This document shows positions 1-9,437 of a stretch of DNA of 64,000 nucleotides, piece after piece (position 1 is the stretch's first letter; every line of letters begins with the position of its first letter). Position numbers and translations under genes: made by a program. The notes below the pieces were generated by a model. It was not told the DNA's origin. It saw nothing but the letters and a program-made list of their open reading frames with translations, and did not search any database. Origin of the DNA: Bog-473 sp963754445 (GTDB taxonomy: Bacteria; Actinomycetota; Acidimicrobiia; Acidimicrobiales; RAAP-2); NCBI GenBank assembly GCA_963754445.1, contig CAVWFT010000001.1:1054001-1118000 (forward strand), given 5' to 3'.

Positions 1-61
1 CCGGTGGAGCAGATATCAGTTGGCTCGCCGGCGGGCCGGCCGCCCGGCCAAGCTGGCTGGG

Positions 62-1162
62 TCAGCCCTGTGGCCCGATCGTCGCCGGGTCGCGGCCGGC
101 CCCGCCGTCCGCGCTGCTCGAGTACACGGCGAGCGCGAAGCGCAGGACGTCGACCGCCTCCTCGGCACTCCACCAAAGTGGTCCTTCTCCCGTCCGGAGC
201 CAGCGCAACCAGTGACGTCCTGAATCTCGGAAGCTGCTGCCCCAATCGTCATCGAGTGCGTGGAAGGAGCGCATCTCTCCGTCGACGTACGTCTCGAGGC
301 TGGGCTGTTGAATGCCACGACCTGTACATCGATTCACACGTGCGTAGCCCCGGCGTCCGGTGACTTCCCATCGCTCGTCATTGGTGTAGTAGTCGGATCG
401 CAAATACATTTCGGGAGCCAGGGTGATATCCCAGACACCCCGGATGCCGTTTTGGTGTTCCCAGACGATCGTGGTCGGTGCATCGACCGCGATTCCGGCC
501 ATGACTTCGGTGTTGCCCACCCATGCTCGTACTTCACGCAGCGGGCCGAAGAGCCACAATGCAGTGGAAAGCTTGTGCCACCCATCGTCGAACACGAGGA
601 TTCCCCGGCCACGGCGCATCTGCTGAAACTGCCATTGAAAACTGGAGTACGGCACGTCCCAACCGCCGCGACCGCTGCCCACCATCTTCATGTGGTATCC
701 GCTGATCTCTCCGAGGTCGCCTGACTCGACGGTCTCTTTCAGCTTCCTCAGCGGTTCGTAGAAGAGGTAGTTCTCCATGACCCGGAGCACGCGGTCGTTT
801 GCCCGTGCGGCCTGGAGCATCGTCTCTGCCTCGTCGAGGTCGCTGCACATCGGCTTCTGCAGATTCAGGTGCCAGCCGTAACCCAGCATCTCGCAGACTC
901 CCTCGACGTGAAGTGGTATCGGGAGCAGGACCTCGGCCGCGTCGACCGCCACGTCACTCCGTGCCAGCTCGGCCGCAGTGGCGAATGTCTGCGCCTGGGG
1001 CCATTCGGCTTGACGTTGGGCCCGGCGATCTTCGTCGGGATCGACCAGCGCCACCACTTCGACGTCAGGATTGTCCGCATAGGCGCGGATGTTCAGGTCA
1101 TAGATGCGGCCGAGACCGACGATGGCGGCACGTACCGGCCGGTCGTAAGGGACGAACGTCAT
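62..1162 (-). CDS. Gfo/Idh/MocA family NAD(P)-dependent oxidoreductase
   Basis: A 366-residue protein with an N-terminal Rossmann fold: AAIVGLGRIYDLN at about residues 9-21 is the dinucleotide-binding glycine loop, followed by a beta-strand ending in VDPDED. The family EKP motif appears as LQKPMCSDLDEA near residue 105. The rest matches the C-terminal alpha/beta dimerisation domain of sugar or inositol dehydrogenases. I start at the ATG before TFVPYDRP because upstream residues are not family-like; a GAGGAGA element lies about 12 bases before it. Known members oxidise sugars or related polyols with NAD(P). The substrate cannot be read here. A GT87-like enzyme lies upstream on the same strand, but the 177-base gap makes an operon uncertain. 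Confidence 0.88.
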   Translation of the reverse strand: MTFVPYDRPVRAAIVGLGRIYDLNIRAYADNPDVEVVALVDPDEDRRAQRQAEWPQAQTFATAAELARSDVAVDAAEVLLPIPLHVEGVCEMLGYGWHLNLQKPMCSDLDEAETMLQAARANDRVLRVMENYLFYEPLRKLKETVESGDLGEISGYHMKMVGSGRGGWDVPYSSFQWQFQQMRRGRGILVFDDGWHKLSTALWLFGPLREVRAWVGNTEVMAGIAVDAPTTIVWEHQNGIRGVWDITLAPEMYLRSDYYTNDERWEVTGRRGYARVNRCTGRGIQQPSLETYVDGEMRSFHALDDDWGSSFRDSGRHWLRWLRTGEGPLWWSAEEAVDVLRFALAVYSSSADGGAGRDPATIGPQG

Positions 1163-1339
1163 GAGCGCGTGCGTTCTCCTCGCAGAGTCAAGTGGAATAA
1201 TTTGATGAAGTGAGCAAGTGATCGTGAGTGACGCCTCGGAGCGATCGGGGTTCCGATGGCTGAGGTAGAGAACCAAAGCCTCCGCTCAAACTGCTGGGCC
1301 AGGAGCTGAGCTCAGGCTATGCCGGGCGTGGATCCTGCC

Positions 1340-1678
1340 TCAGCTCCGACTCTGAAGTGACCGACGGACGAGGATGCGGGCGGAGAAGTGATTACCTTCG
1401 ACAGGCGTCAGGACTACTCCTGGAGGGGCGCCTCGCGCCCAGGGGGCGACGGTCGCGTCCAGGAACCATTGACCGACTTCGGCCGACCGAAGCTCGGTTG
1501 AGCTGCGCCAAAAGGACTGGCTCAACGGAATCGCCGCTGTCGACCCTTCGCCGAGTTCGACCGTCACGCTCTCCCAGGAGCGATCGAAGTAGCGATCTCG
1601 ATCAGCGGCTGTGACCTTCAAGCCGTACCCAGCAGGCTCGTTCGGATCACTGCCATTGTGCCAAGCGGTTGCGTACAT
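1340..1678 (-). CDS. conserved hypothetical protein, true start unclear
   Basis: From the first ATG this is a 112-residue soluble protein that I cannot assign to a function. It has motifs such as NEPAGYGLKV, DRYFDRSWESV and SFWRSSTELRS. The reading frame stays open upstream of the ATG, and the translated text still looks coding (RGIPAHLRLSDNRQYAFR runs directly into MYATAW). There is no ATG, GTG or TTG in frame as far back as the 3' end of the neighbouring glycosyltransferase gene. An AGGGG sequence sits near 1731-1735, before an ATT (1726) and a CTG (1714). Either a rare start codon is used or the gene has lost its 5' end. Confidence 0.5.
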   Translation of the reverse strand: MYATAWHNGSDPNEPAGYGLKVTAADRDRYFDRSWESVTVELGEGSTAAIPLSQSFWRSSTELRSAEVGQWFLDATVAPWARGAPPGVVLTPVEGNHFSARILVRRSLQSRS

Positions 1679-1782
1679 GCGAAAAGCGTACTGCCGATTG
1701 TCGGAAAGTCGCAGATGGGCCGGAATGCCCCTAGGGAACGGCGCGGGGTCGCTGGTAGGCGCGGATTCTCGGCGCTTTGCAG

Positions 1783-3063
1783 CTACGAGGACTTCGCAGC
1801 TCCGGTTCGCACTGGTCCTGAGCGGACGCTGGCCAGACTCGAGAGCTCGACACCCTCCATGGCGTGGAGCACGGTCCCCGTCAGCGCGACCAGGACCCCG
1901 ATGACGGTCACTCCGTTGAGCAGGATCCCAACTCCGAAGATGCCGTTTCCGGTTTCGTGGTAATAGGAATTCGGATAGCCGGGGACGGTGTACACGAGAA
2001 TGGGTGGGGCCAAGGCCAGGAACACTCCAAGCCGTATCACCCAGTCGGCGACCCTGTCACTCTGCAGTGAGGCGAATCCCAGTGGGAGCAGCAGCAGGGC
2101 GTAGTAGCCCCAGGCGAAGGAGAAGCACAGAATCAGAATCACGAAGAGGGGTGCACTGAACCAGATGGCTTGCTCGCCGGTCGAACCTCGCGGATGCTTC
2201 CAGAGCATCCAGGACGCGGACAGGCACACGATGACGACGATGGCCCTCAGGAGAATCGAGATCGCGTTCGGAGCGTGGATGTAGTTCCCCATGGCGCTGA
2301 TCGACATGTTCCAGGGTCGGGCAGTGTTCGAGGAAAAAGTGTGGCCCACTTCATGGACGAATCCAGATGGGTTTGCATTGGCGGCGAGCACGATCACCAT
2401 CGTGATCGCAGAGAGAACAACGGGAATCAGAACAGCGACGACTGTCTCGCGAAACTGACGCGCCAGCAGGAGGACGATGACAAGCGGAGCGAGGAGTGGC
2501 TTGAGGGTCAGGGAGATGCCGAGGACAACTGCCGCTGTCATCGGACTGTCCTGATCAACGGCGAGAAAGAAGGCGGCCGCCAGCGGGATGAGGAGCAATG
2601 TGAAGTTCTCGTAGTGGAAGGCGATTCCGAGCTGGCCGGTCATGGTCAAGAGCACGGCGAGCCATGCCACACGAACCGAGCCGAGCGGGATCTTGATGAC
2701 CCGGGTCATCGCCCAGAGGGTGTAGGCGATTCCCGCGAAGAGCAACGCATACACGAGGAGCTCGCTGACCTTGAACGGCAGCGCCGCAAATGGAAAGGCG
2801 AAGAGCAGGCACCCGGGGGGATAGACGAACTGATTCCATGACGATCGTCCGTGGAGAATCGCATGAGCGGCCTGCCAGACGTGCTGCGTGTCGTAGCCGA
2901 ACGCCCCGCCCGAATGCCAGCGAACCAGGTCGATCAACCCGACCAGGACTGCGATCGCCCACATGCCTTTGGCCCATGGCGTTCCCGCACGGAGTTCGTT
3001 GACCATGGTCGGGACTGACCGGGATCCGAAGAGGAGCCGTGTGTCGTTCGATTTGGTGTTCAT
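1783..3063 (-). CDS. GT87-like polyprenyl-phosphate mannose-dependent membrane glycosyltransferase
   Basis: A 426-residue polytopic membrane protein with about ten hydrophobic segments. The early extracytoplasmic stretch GGAFGYDTQHVWQAAHAILHG, followed by WNQFVYPPG, matches the DUF2029/GT87 layout seen in PimE-type alpha-1,2-mannosyltransferases, where an acidic residue in this loop is catalytic. Such enzymes use polyprenyl-phosphate sugars to build envelope glycolipids or lipoglycans. I start at the ATG before NTKSNDT because the 13 residues upstream are poor. The stop lies inside the open frame of the next small gene. The fold call is good; donor and acceptor are unknown. Confidence 0.75.
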   Translation of the reverse strand: MNTKSNDTRLLFGSRSVPTMVNELRAGTPWAKGMWAIAVLVGLIDLVRWHSGGAFGYDTQHVWQAAHAILHGRSSWNQFVYPPGCLLFAFPFAALPFKVSELLVYALLFAGIAYTLWAMTRVIKIPLGSVRVAWLAVLLTMTGQLGIAFHYENFTLLLIPLAAAFFLAVDQDSPMTAAVVLGISLTLKPLLAPLVIVLLLARQFRETVVAVLIPVVLSAITMVIVLAANANPSGFVHEVGHTFSSNTARPWNMSISAMGNYIHAPNAISILLRAIVVIVCLSASWMLWKHPRGSTGEQAIWFSAPLFVILILCFSFAWGYYALLLLPLGFASLQSDRVADWVIRLGVFLALAPPILVYTVPGYPNSYYHETGNGIFGVGILLNGVTVIGVLVALTGTVLHAMEGVELSSLASVRSGPVRTGAAKSS

Positions 3064-3120
3064 TGCTCGGACCCCATTGACCACGTCATGCCGGCTGCCC
3101 AACCGCCCTCGTCTCGGTTG

Positions 3121-3174
3121 CCACAGTCGAGACGACCTGAAGGCAGACCACAGCCGAGACCGCCTGAAGGCAGA
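3121..3174. repeat. 27-bp imperfect tandem duplication
   Basis: Two adjacent 27-base units, 3121-3147 and 3148-3174, share the CGAGAC...CCTGAAGGCAGA core and differ at only a few positions. They lie just upstream of the GT87-like gene on the minus strand. No coding role is apparent. Confidence 0.8.
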
Positions 3175-3428
3175 CAGTATCCGGTCGGCCGTAGCGATGG
3201 CACCGAAGTTGTTGCTCTCTAGTGCGGCCAGGGACGATCACTGATCGAGCGACGTCTCGGAAGCCAGGTGGCGATCTGCTTGTCTTGGAAATGTGGACGT
3301 CGACGCGGACGAGGATCGTGTGGAAGACCATCCTGCAGAGCTGGTGTAAGCAACTGTCCATGGTCCAGGGGATCGGCTTCCCGTCGATCCCGCAGTTCAG
3401 CCCACTCGGACTCCTGGTCGCTCAGGGT
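3175..3428. other. intergenic region without a convincing gene
   Basis: Together with the duplication before it, this completes about 370 bases between the GT87-like gene and the CaiB-type gene. Short frames exist on both strands but none resembles a protein family or has a good ribosome site. It should contain the upstream promoter of the leftward glycosyltransferase gene; no consensus promoter was recognised. Confidence 0.4.
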
Positions 3429-3434
3429 TAAGCT
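3429..3434 (+). promoter_or_regulatory. putative leaderless -10 element TAAGCT
   Basis: TAAGCT ends exactly six bases before the GTG at 3441, so transcription would begin at or next to the start codon. No Shine-Dalgarno sequence is present, consistent with leaderless translation. Confidence 0.5.
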
Positions 3435-3440
3435 CCCGCA

Positions 3441-4838
3441 GTGACTGACGAGGACCCGACGGTCGATCTTTTGCAACAGGCTTGGGCCGCCCTTCAGGGT
3501 GAAGGGTCCGTGCTGGACCTGCTCGAATTGACGGGTGATGGAGCCGGTTTGTTGTCGTCTGGCTTCGCTTCGTTGCCGGCGATGACCGCTGCGGTGGCCG
3601 CGTCGACCCTGGCGGCCTCCGTTCTCGACGCTTCCCGTCGCCAGGCAACGGCTCTTCCGGTCGTCGTCGACAGGGAGCACGTCGCGGTGGCCGCGCGAAG
3701 TGAGCACTACGCCCGCTCGACCTCCACGCAAAAGTCGGAGCGCATCTCCCCGATGTCGATGTTCTGGACCACGTCTGACGGACGTTGGTTCCGCATCCAT
3801 GGGGAATACCCTTGGCATCACGAGCGGGCGCTGCAGGTGCTGGCCTGCGAGGACACCCATCGGAGCGTCAAGAAGGCGGTCGAGAGCTGGGCGGCGGAGG
3901 ACCTCGAGGATGCGCTTTCCAGTGAAGGAGCGCTCGGCTACGCGGTGCGCACCAGCGATGAATGGAGCCTGCATCCTCAAGGTCGCGCCGTGCGCGCGCT
4001 CCCGCTGCTCCAGACGGCGGCCGGCACGGGGCCGAGCCGAGCGGTCGGAGGGGGACGGGTGGCGTCCGGGTTCCGTGTTCTCGATCTGACCAGGGTTCTT
4101 GCGGGCCCGATCGCCACACGGACGCTCGCAGCCTGGGGTGCAGAGGTGCTCCGTCTGGACAGTCCTCGACTTCCCGAACTACCGATCCATGCCTTGGACA
4201 CGTTGTCCGGAAAACGCAGCGCCGATCTCGATCTGGCGGAAGAGGCGGGCCGTGCTCGACTCGAAGGACTCCTCCAGGCGGCCGACCTGCTCGTCCACGG
4301 GTACCGCCCGGGCGCGCTGGCACGTTTCGGGCTGGATCCCGACGAGCTGTCCGAGCGCCACCCGCATCTCAGCGTGGTGACCCTGTCGGCCTGGGGCCCC
4401 GCTGGCCCGTGGGCAACTCGACGTGGATTCGACTCGCTGGTCCAGTGTCCGACGGGGATTGCGCTGGGTGAGGGTGGCGACGGTCGTCCTGGTTGGCTCC
4501 CGGCCCAGGTCCTCGACCATGCCACGGGATATCTCGCCGCGGCGGCCGGTCTTCTGGCGCTTGCGTCGACACAGAGGAATGAAGGACCCAGGTCGGCGCA
4601 GCTCTCCTTGGCGCAAACCGCACAGTGGCTGACCAGTGCGGGACCGATGACCCGCGAGGAACCTCGGCCGGTCGACGTCGACTCCTACCGCCTGACCTTG
4701 TCGGGGGCGCGGGCACCCGTCGAGGTCATCGCGCCTCCGGGTCGCCTGTCCGACTACGTGCCGTCCTGGTCGTCCACCACAGATTTGGGGAGTAGCGATC
4801 CGTCGTTCTCCGGCCCTGAGCCGGACGAAGAGATCTGA
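3441..4838 (+). CDS. CaiB/BaiF-type CoA-transferase with rearranged halves
   Basis: A 465-residue protein. The canonical N-terminal CaiB motif GFRVLDLTRVLAGPIATR, normally near residue 10, appears here at about residue 214. It is followed by WGAEVLRLDSP, GKRSADLDL and LVHGYRPGAL, typical of class III CoA-transferases. The first 200 residues resemble the C-terminal part of the same family (TSDGRWFRIHG, then YAVRTSDEWSLHPQG), so the order is C-like half then N-like half. Class III enzymes move CoA between carboxylic acids through an aspartyl-CoA intermediate; the expected Asp around residue 355 (QVLDHATGYLAA) is present. The acyl substrate is unknown. The GTG start is supported by the leaderless -10 element. 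Confidence 0.82.
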   Translation: MTDEDPTVDLLQQAWAALQGEGSVLDLLELTGDGAGLLSSGFASLPAMTAAVAASTLAASVLDASRRQATALPVVVDREHVAVAARSEHYARSTSTQKSERISPMSMFWTTSDGRWFRIHGEYPWHHERALQVLACEDTHRSVKKAVESWAAEDLEDALSSEGALGYAVRTSDEWSLHPQGRAVRALPLLQTAAGTGPSRAVGGGRVASGFRVLDLTRVLAGPIATRTLAAWGAEVLRLDSPRLPELPIHALDTLSGKRSADLDLAEEAGRARLEGLLQAADLLVHGYRPGALARFGLDPDELSERHPHLSVVTLSAWGPAGPWATRRGFDSLVQCPTGIALGEGGDGRPGWLPAQVLDHATGYLAAAAGLLALASTQRNEGPRSAQLSLAQTAQWLTSAGPMTREEPRPVDVDSYRLTLSGARAPVEVIAPPGRLSDYVPSWSSTTDLGSSDPSFSGPEPDEEI

Positions 4839-4868
4839 CGCCACTTTCGAGCGCAGTGAGCCTTGTGC

Positions 4869-4874
4869 GACACT
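4869..4874 (+). promoter_or_regulatory. putative leaderless -10 element GACACT
   Basis: GACACT sits six bases before the GTG at 4881. It retains the A at position 2 and T at position 6 of TAnnnT and is the main reason for preferring 4881 over the TTG at 4863. Confidence 0.35.
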
Positions 4875-4880
4875 GGCCGC

Positions 4881-5630
4881 GTGGCAGACATTTGGAGGTT
4901 GGCGGCGCGCCGTTCGAGTGAATTCGACGCTTCGGCCGTCGCCTATGACAACTACAGACCCCGCTATCCCGACGAGACGATCAAGGACATCGTCGAGCTC
5001 GGCCAGCTGAGGCCCGGCGCGGCGACGATCGAGATCGGTGCCGGGACGGGAATCGGTACGGCCGCCCTGGTGGAGCATGGTCTCCGCGTGGTTGCCATTG
5101 AGCCGTCCGCCGGGATGAGGCAGTTAGCGCAGGAGAAACTGGGTGACCGGGCGCGGTTCGTCGAGGGCCGGTTCGAAGATTGGTCGGAGACCGATCAGGT
5201 CGAAGCGATCGTTGCCTTCAGCGCATGGCACTGGGTCGAACCCACCAAAGGACTGGACCTCGCAGCCAGCCTGCTCAGTTCGGGTGGTGCGCTCGCCGTG
5301 GCGTGGACGGAGATCGTCTCGTGGGGTCAAGGCGACTTCGAGGCGCGCCTGGCGGACGTGACCGGCTCGCCCTGGGGAAAGACGGTCGAGCACATGGTGG
5401 CCGCGCTCGGACCGATCGAGGCCGACGACCGCTTCGGCACACTGACGTCGACCCGCCACCGCTTTGAACGAACGCTCGATGCCGATTCCTTCATTGCTCT
5501 GACGCGGACCTATCCGGGCTTCCATACCTCGGAGCGCGATGCCGCCTATCGACAATTAATCGACAATGACTTTGGAGGGTCCATCACCCGCGTGGAGGAT
5601 GCCGTCCTCCACCTGGCTCGCCGTAAATGA
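4881..5630 (+). CDS. class I SAM-dependent methyltransferase
   Basis: A 249-residue protein beginning with FDASAVAYDNYRPRYP, the usual lead-in of this family. The SAM-binding glycine motif IEIGAGTGIGTAAL (motif I, about residues 49-62) and acidic strand VVAIEPSAGM (motif II) follow, then VEAIVAFSAWHWV, which replaces the motif IV segment. Mycobacterial relatives share the AWHWV signature but their substrates are mostly unknown. A TTG at 4863 would add six residues in the same frame. It lies 42 bases behind the CoA-transferase on the same strand. Confidence 0.85.
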   Translation: MADIWRLAARRSSEFDASAVAYDNYRPRYPDETIKDIVELGQLRPGAATIEIGAGTGIGTAALVEHGLRVVAIEPSAGMRQLAQEKLGDRARFVEGRFEDWSETDQVEAIVAFSAWHWVEPTKGLDLAASLLSSGGALAVAWTEIVSWGQGDFEARLADVTGSPWGKTVEHMVAALGPIEADDRFGTLTSTRHRFERTLDADSFIALTRTYPGFHTSERDAAYRQLIDNDFGGSITRVEDAVLHLARRK

Positions 5631-5727
5631 TGAATTGCCTGGAGAAAGGCACTTTGGCGGCATGGACTGCCTCCAGCGTCGAGCGCGGGCGACGCCATGG
5701 TCTGGGCTTGCTTCCTGAAAATCCCCC

Positions 5728-5756
5728 TGGGCAGAACAGGTCCAAAGGCCTATTCT
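5728..5756 (+). promoter_or_regulatory. promoter TGGGCA-N17-TATTCT, leaderless
   Basis: TATTCT at 5751-5756 is six bases before the ATG at 5763, and TGGGCA at 5728-5733 sits 17 bases upstream as a -35 candidate. The same TATTCT hexamer is used in front of the ArsR gene at 15618. Confidence 0.55.
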
Positions 5757-5762
5757 CAGCAG

Positions 5763-7067
5763 ATGGATGAGAGGCGGCCATTGTTGGCGGTGGTCTACAG
5801 CCCCCGCTCACGACCATGGATGGAGATCGCCGAGGCGGCATCGGACGTGTGCCGTCTCATGTGGATCGTCAACGCGTCCGAGTTCGGTGTTACTGCACGG
5901 GCACTGCAAAAGGTTGGGCCGGTCGTCGACGCGGAACAGCACACCCCCGAGGAGTTGATCCAGCTCGTCTACGCAGAGCGACCAGACGGGATCACTTGTT
6001 ATTGGGATCCTGATCTCCATCGCCAGGCCTGGATCGCCAATGCGCTGGGGCTCCCGAGTACGACGGTCCAGACAGTGGCGCGGCTGAACGACAAGCTGTT
6101 GCAGCGGGAAGCTCATCACGCCGCGGGTGTCCCGGTGCCGAAATTCAGCGAAGTGAGGGAGAAGGTCGACGAAGCCGAGCTCAAGCGGCTCGTCGCCGCC
6201 GTCACGTTCCCCGCGCTGCTCAAGCCCAGGAACGGCACTGCATGTCGAGGCATCCACCTGATCCACGATGAGCACGAACTCGTCCGGGTCCTCGAGGAAA
6301 CCGAACATCCGGGCCAGATGATTCTCGAGGAACGCATGGAGGACTTGCCTCTCGATGGTCCGTACGCGGATCGGGTCAGCATCGAGACGATCGCCAGTCA
6401 CCACAAACTCAACCACCTGGGTGTCACCGGTTTGTTCCCCATGGCCCCACCGTTCCGTTCCGCCGGCGGCTTCTTCCCTGCCGATGTCCCGGCGACCGTG
6501 GTCCCAGAGCTTTTCGATCTGGCCACCGAGGCGATCAAGGCTCTCGGGTCTGATTTCGGTTTCTATCGGACCGAAATCAAGCTCACTCCACAAGGCCCGA
6601 AGATCATCGAGATCAACGGTCGTCCCACCGGGCTGACTCCGGCCGTGGTCAAGTTGGCGACGGGAGTCCCGTTGTTGCAGTTGAGCATGCGCCTCGCGCT
6701 CGGTCAGCCCATCGACCTCGAGGTGCCACTCCATTGCGATCAGATCGCGTACCGATACTACGCAGAGCCACCCATGGCGGCCACCAAGGTCCTCTCGATT
6801 TCCGGCCTCTCCGCGGTTGGCGAGTTACCCGGTGTGCGCCAAGTCGACGTGCAAAAGGAGATCGGAGACTCCGTCGATTGGCGCAACGGTTCGCTCGACA
6901 AGATCTTCCAGGTGACAGGGACGGTGAGCGACTACGCCGAACTTGCCCGGCATTATGCGGCCTGCACGGATGCTTCGTACGTCACATATGAATACGACCC
7001 TGCGTACGTCGAAGAGTCGGCGGGCGTCGAGTCGGAACCCTCTCGAACCGCCGATTTGATCGCGTGA
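5763..7067 (+). CDS. ATP-grasp domain carboxylate-amine ligase-like protein
   Basis: A 434-residue protein. After an N-terminal pre-ATP-grasp domain (LLAVVYSPRSRPW), the ATP-grasp fold starts near residue 100 with LNDKLLQREAHHAAGVPVP. LLKPRNGTACRGIHLI is the nucleotide-binding lysine and flexible loop, MILEERMEDLPLDG the hinge strand, and YRTEIKLTPQGPKIIEINGRP supplies the Mg-binding Glu and Asn. Such enzymes couple ATP hydrolysis to joining a carboxylate to an amine or thiol. The substrate is not evident, and no natural-product partners flank it. The start is fixed by the leaderless promoter, not by the longer frame opening at 5697. It converges on the sulfatase with nine bases between the stops. 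Confidence 0.8.
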   Translation: MDERRPLLAVVYSPRSRPWMEIAEAASDVCRLMWIVNASEFGVTARALQKVGPVVDAEQHTPEELIQLVYAERPDGITCYWDPDLHRQAWIANALGLPSTTVQTVARLNDKLLQREAHHAAGVPVPKFSEVREKVDEAELKRLVAAVTFPALLKPRNGTACRGIHLIHDEHELVRVLEETEHPGQMILEERMEDLPLDGPYADRVSIETIASHHKLNHLGVTGLFPMAPPFRSAGGFFPADVPATVVPELFDLATEAIKALGSDFGFYRTEIKLTPQGPKIIEINGRPTGLTPAVVKLATGVPLLQLSMRLALGQPIDLEVPLHCDQIAYRYYAEPPMAATKVLSISGLSAVGELPGVRQVDVQKEIGDSVDWRNGSLDKIFQVTGTVSDYAELARHYAACTDASYVTYEYDPAYVEESAGVESEPSRTADLIA

Positions 7068-7076
7068 CCTGACGGC

Positions 7077-9375
7077 CTATTGGGTGGCCAGGATGGCGGC
7101 GATTTCGGCCACGGGATCCCGAGTGACCGGGCCGACGGCCGTCACTTCCGCCTTCAGAATGGTGCCGTTGAAGGGGAACGGGGCGACATAGCCGGACCCC
7201 ACCGCCGGTCCCCATTCGTAGCCACAGGTCAGGCCGACGCCGACCTCGTTGAAGGCGACGGGGGTGAAGCGATCGATGTTGCCCGACCCGACGATCTCTC
7301 CGTCTTGGATCAGGGTCGCGATTCCGCCCAGGAGCTCGTCTTTCTCGAAGGCGAACTCGATCAGGTGGAAACCCGCAGACAAGGTCTTCTCGGCGGTGAC
7401 CTCGTAGGTCCGCTGCCCGTGCAAGTTGTGCACGTAGCGAAGTCTTCCCGACGCGACGTGCAACGACCAGCCGCCGAGGGCGCATCCGAGAGCGAGGAGG
7501 ACGCCTCGAGGGGGATCACCCTCCGGTACCTCGACGCTGACCGACATGCGATGTGATCTGTTGCGAACATCGACGGCGACCCACTCCGGCACTTGGGCGC
7601 CGTTCTGGAAGTAGCGGTAGGTCTCTTGATACTTCCGGCGGTCGTGCTTGTGCACCATTGCTTCGAGGACCCTGTTGTCCAGTGGCAGGACATCGTTCTT
7701 GCGCGCCTCCTCCCACCAGAGCGTTATCAATTCCCTCACCTTTTGCGGCATTTCTGATGCTCGGTCGTGAGCTTCTGACACGTCTTCGGCTACGTGATAG
7801 AGCTCCCAGACGTCTTCGTCCCAGGGCGCGCTCGGCGCGACGCCCATCTCCGTAGATCGGACCGACCGGATGGTAGGCCACCGCTTTCCATCCATCGTGA
7901 TAGATGGCTCGTGATCCGAGCATCTCGAAATGCTGGGTGATGTGGCGTCCCGGGAGCGAGCTTCCATGCTCGTCCAACAGGTAGGCAAAGCTTGTCCCGT
8001 CCAGGTGGGACTGCGTTATGCCGTCGATCTCCTCCGGCGCGGTGAGCCCGGTCAACTCGAGGATGGTGGGAAGGATGTCCACGGCATGTGCGTACTGGCG
8101 GCGCAGCACACCAGCCGCTGGGGCGATGGACTCCGGGACACGGATGATGCACGGATCGGCGACGCCACCCTCGTGAACCTCGCGTTTCCATCGCTTGAAG
8201 GGTGTGTTGCCGGCCATGGTCCAGCCCCACGGGTAATTGTTGTGGGCGAGAGGGCCGCCGATCTCGTTTTTGCGCCGATACATCTCTTCGACGCCGGCGG
8301 ATTCGAAGTTGGACAGGCGGCCTTCGTTGATGGTGCCCTCCTTGCCTCCCTCCGAACTCGCACCGTTGTCCGAAACAAGAATAACGACGGTGTTGTCCTC
8401 GTCGCCGATGTCGGCGATGAAGTCGAGGACCCGGCCGATCTGTGCGTCGGTGTAGGAAAGAAATGCGGCGAAGCACTCCATGAAGCGCTCCGCAAGTTCT
8501 TTTTCTTGTGGGTCAAGGGAGTCCCAACTCGGCACCCACGGAGGTCGAGGGCTGAGCACTGTGCCCGGCGGCACAATGCCGGCCTCGAGCTGTCTGGCGA
8601 ATGTCTGTTCCCGCCAGCGATCCCAACCGAGGGAGAATTTCCCTTCGTAGTGCGCGATCCATTCGGCCGGCGCGTGGTGGGGAGAATGGCAGGCCCCGGT
8701 GGCGAAGTAGAGGAAGTAAGGCAACGTATCGTCCACGGCCCGGCAGTCACCGAGGAACTCGATGGCACGGTCCGCCAGATCGGCGCTGAGGTGATAGCCC
8801 TCGTCGATGCTGCGGGGTGGACGGACGCAGTGGTTGTCGTGGTAGAGCCCCGGCACGAATTGGTGGGTCTCGCCGCCATGGAACCCGTACCAGCGGTCGA
8901 AGCCCCGACCGATCGGCCACGTCGCCCGGCTCGATGCCATGTTCGTCTCGTCTTCTGGACTCAGGTGCCACTTCCCGACGGCGTAGGTGGCGTAGCCGTT
9001 GGCCCGGAGAATCTCGGAGACGAATCCGTTTTCGCGGGGCGGCCGGCCCCAGTAGCCGGGGAAACCGGTGGCCAGGTCGGCCACTCGGCCCATACCGCTG
9101 CGGTGATGGTTGCGCCCGGTCAGAAGGCACGCCCGCGTGGGTGAACACAGGGCGGTGGTGTGAAAGTTGGTCAGCCGGGTGCCTCCCATGGCCAATCGAT
9201 CGATGGCCGGTGTCTCGATGTCCGAGCCGTAGCAACCGAGCTGGGCAAAGCCGACGTCGTCGAGGACGATGAGCACGACATTCGGAGCACCGTCAGGAGG
9301 TGTCGGTACGGGTGGCCACCATGGCTCGGACTCGCGCCAGTCGTCGCCGATCGTCCCTTGGAACTCGATACCCAT
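7077..9375 (-). pseudogene. type I arylsulfatase, single-base frameshift
   Basis: Two overlapping minus-strand frames make one sulfatase of about 765 residues. The N-terminal frame has the metal-binding PNVVLIVLDD and the formylglycine signature CSPTR (Cys about 77), LLTGRNHHRSG, GKWHL and the later DNG motif. It runs correctly to HPVGPIYGDG. The family continuation APWDEDVWELYHV, then NDVLPLDNRVL and a C-terminal beta domain (GVGLTCGYEWGPAVG), is in another frame ending at 7077. Removing one base from the CCC run at 7843-7845 restores the frame. AGGAGG at 9385-9390, nine bases upstream, fixes the ATG at 9375. Enzymes of this family hydrolyse sulfate esters and require a formylglycine-generating enzyme, not seen here. 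It may be a true pseudogene or an assembly error. Confidence 0.85.
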
Positions 9376-9437
9376 CGGTGCGGACCTCCTGACACTGGTC
9401 TTCACTCAGAGCTTGGCACGCGACGGCGGAATTGGAC

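Noticed and set aside
7930..9144. Plus-strand frame of 404 codons
   Set aside because: Opposite the sulfatase, whose motifs are unmistakable.
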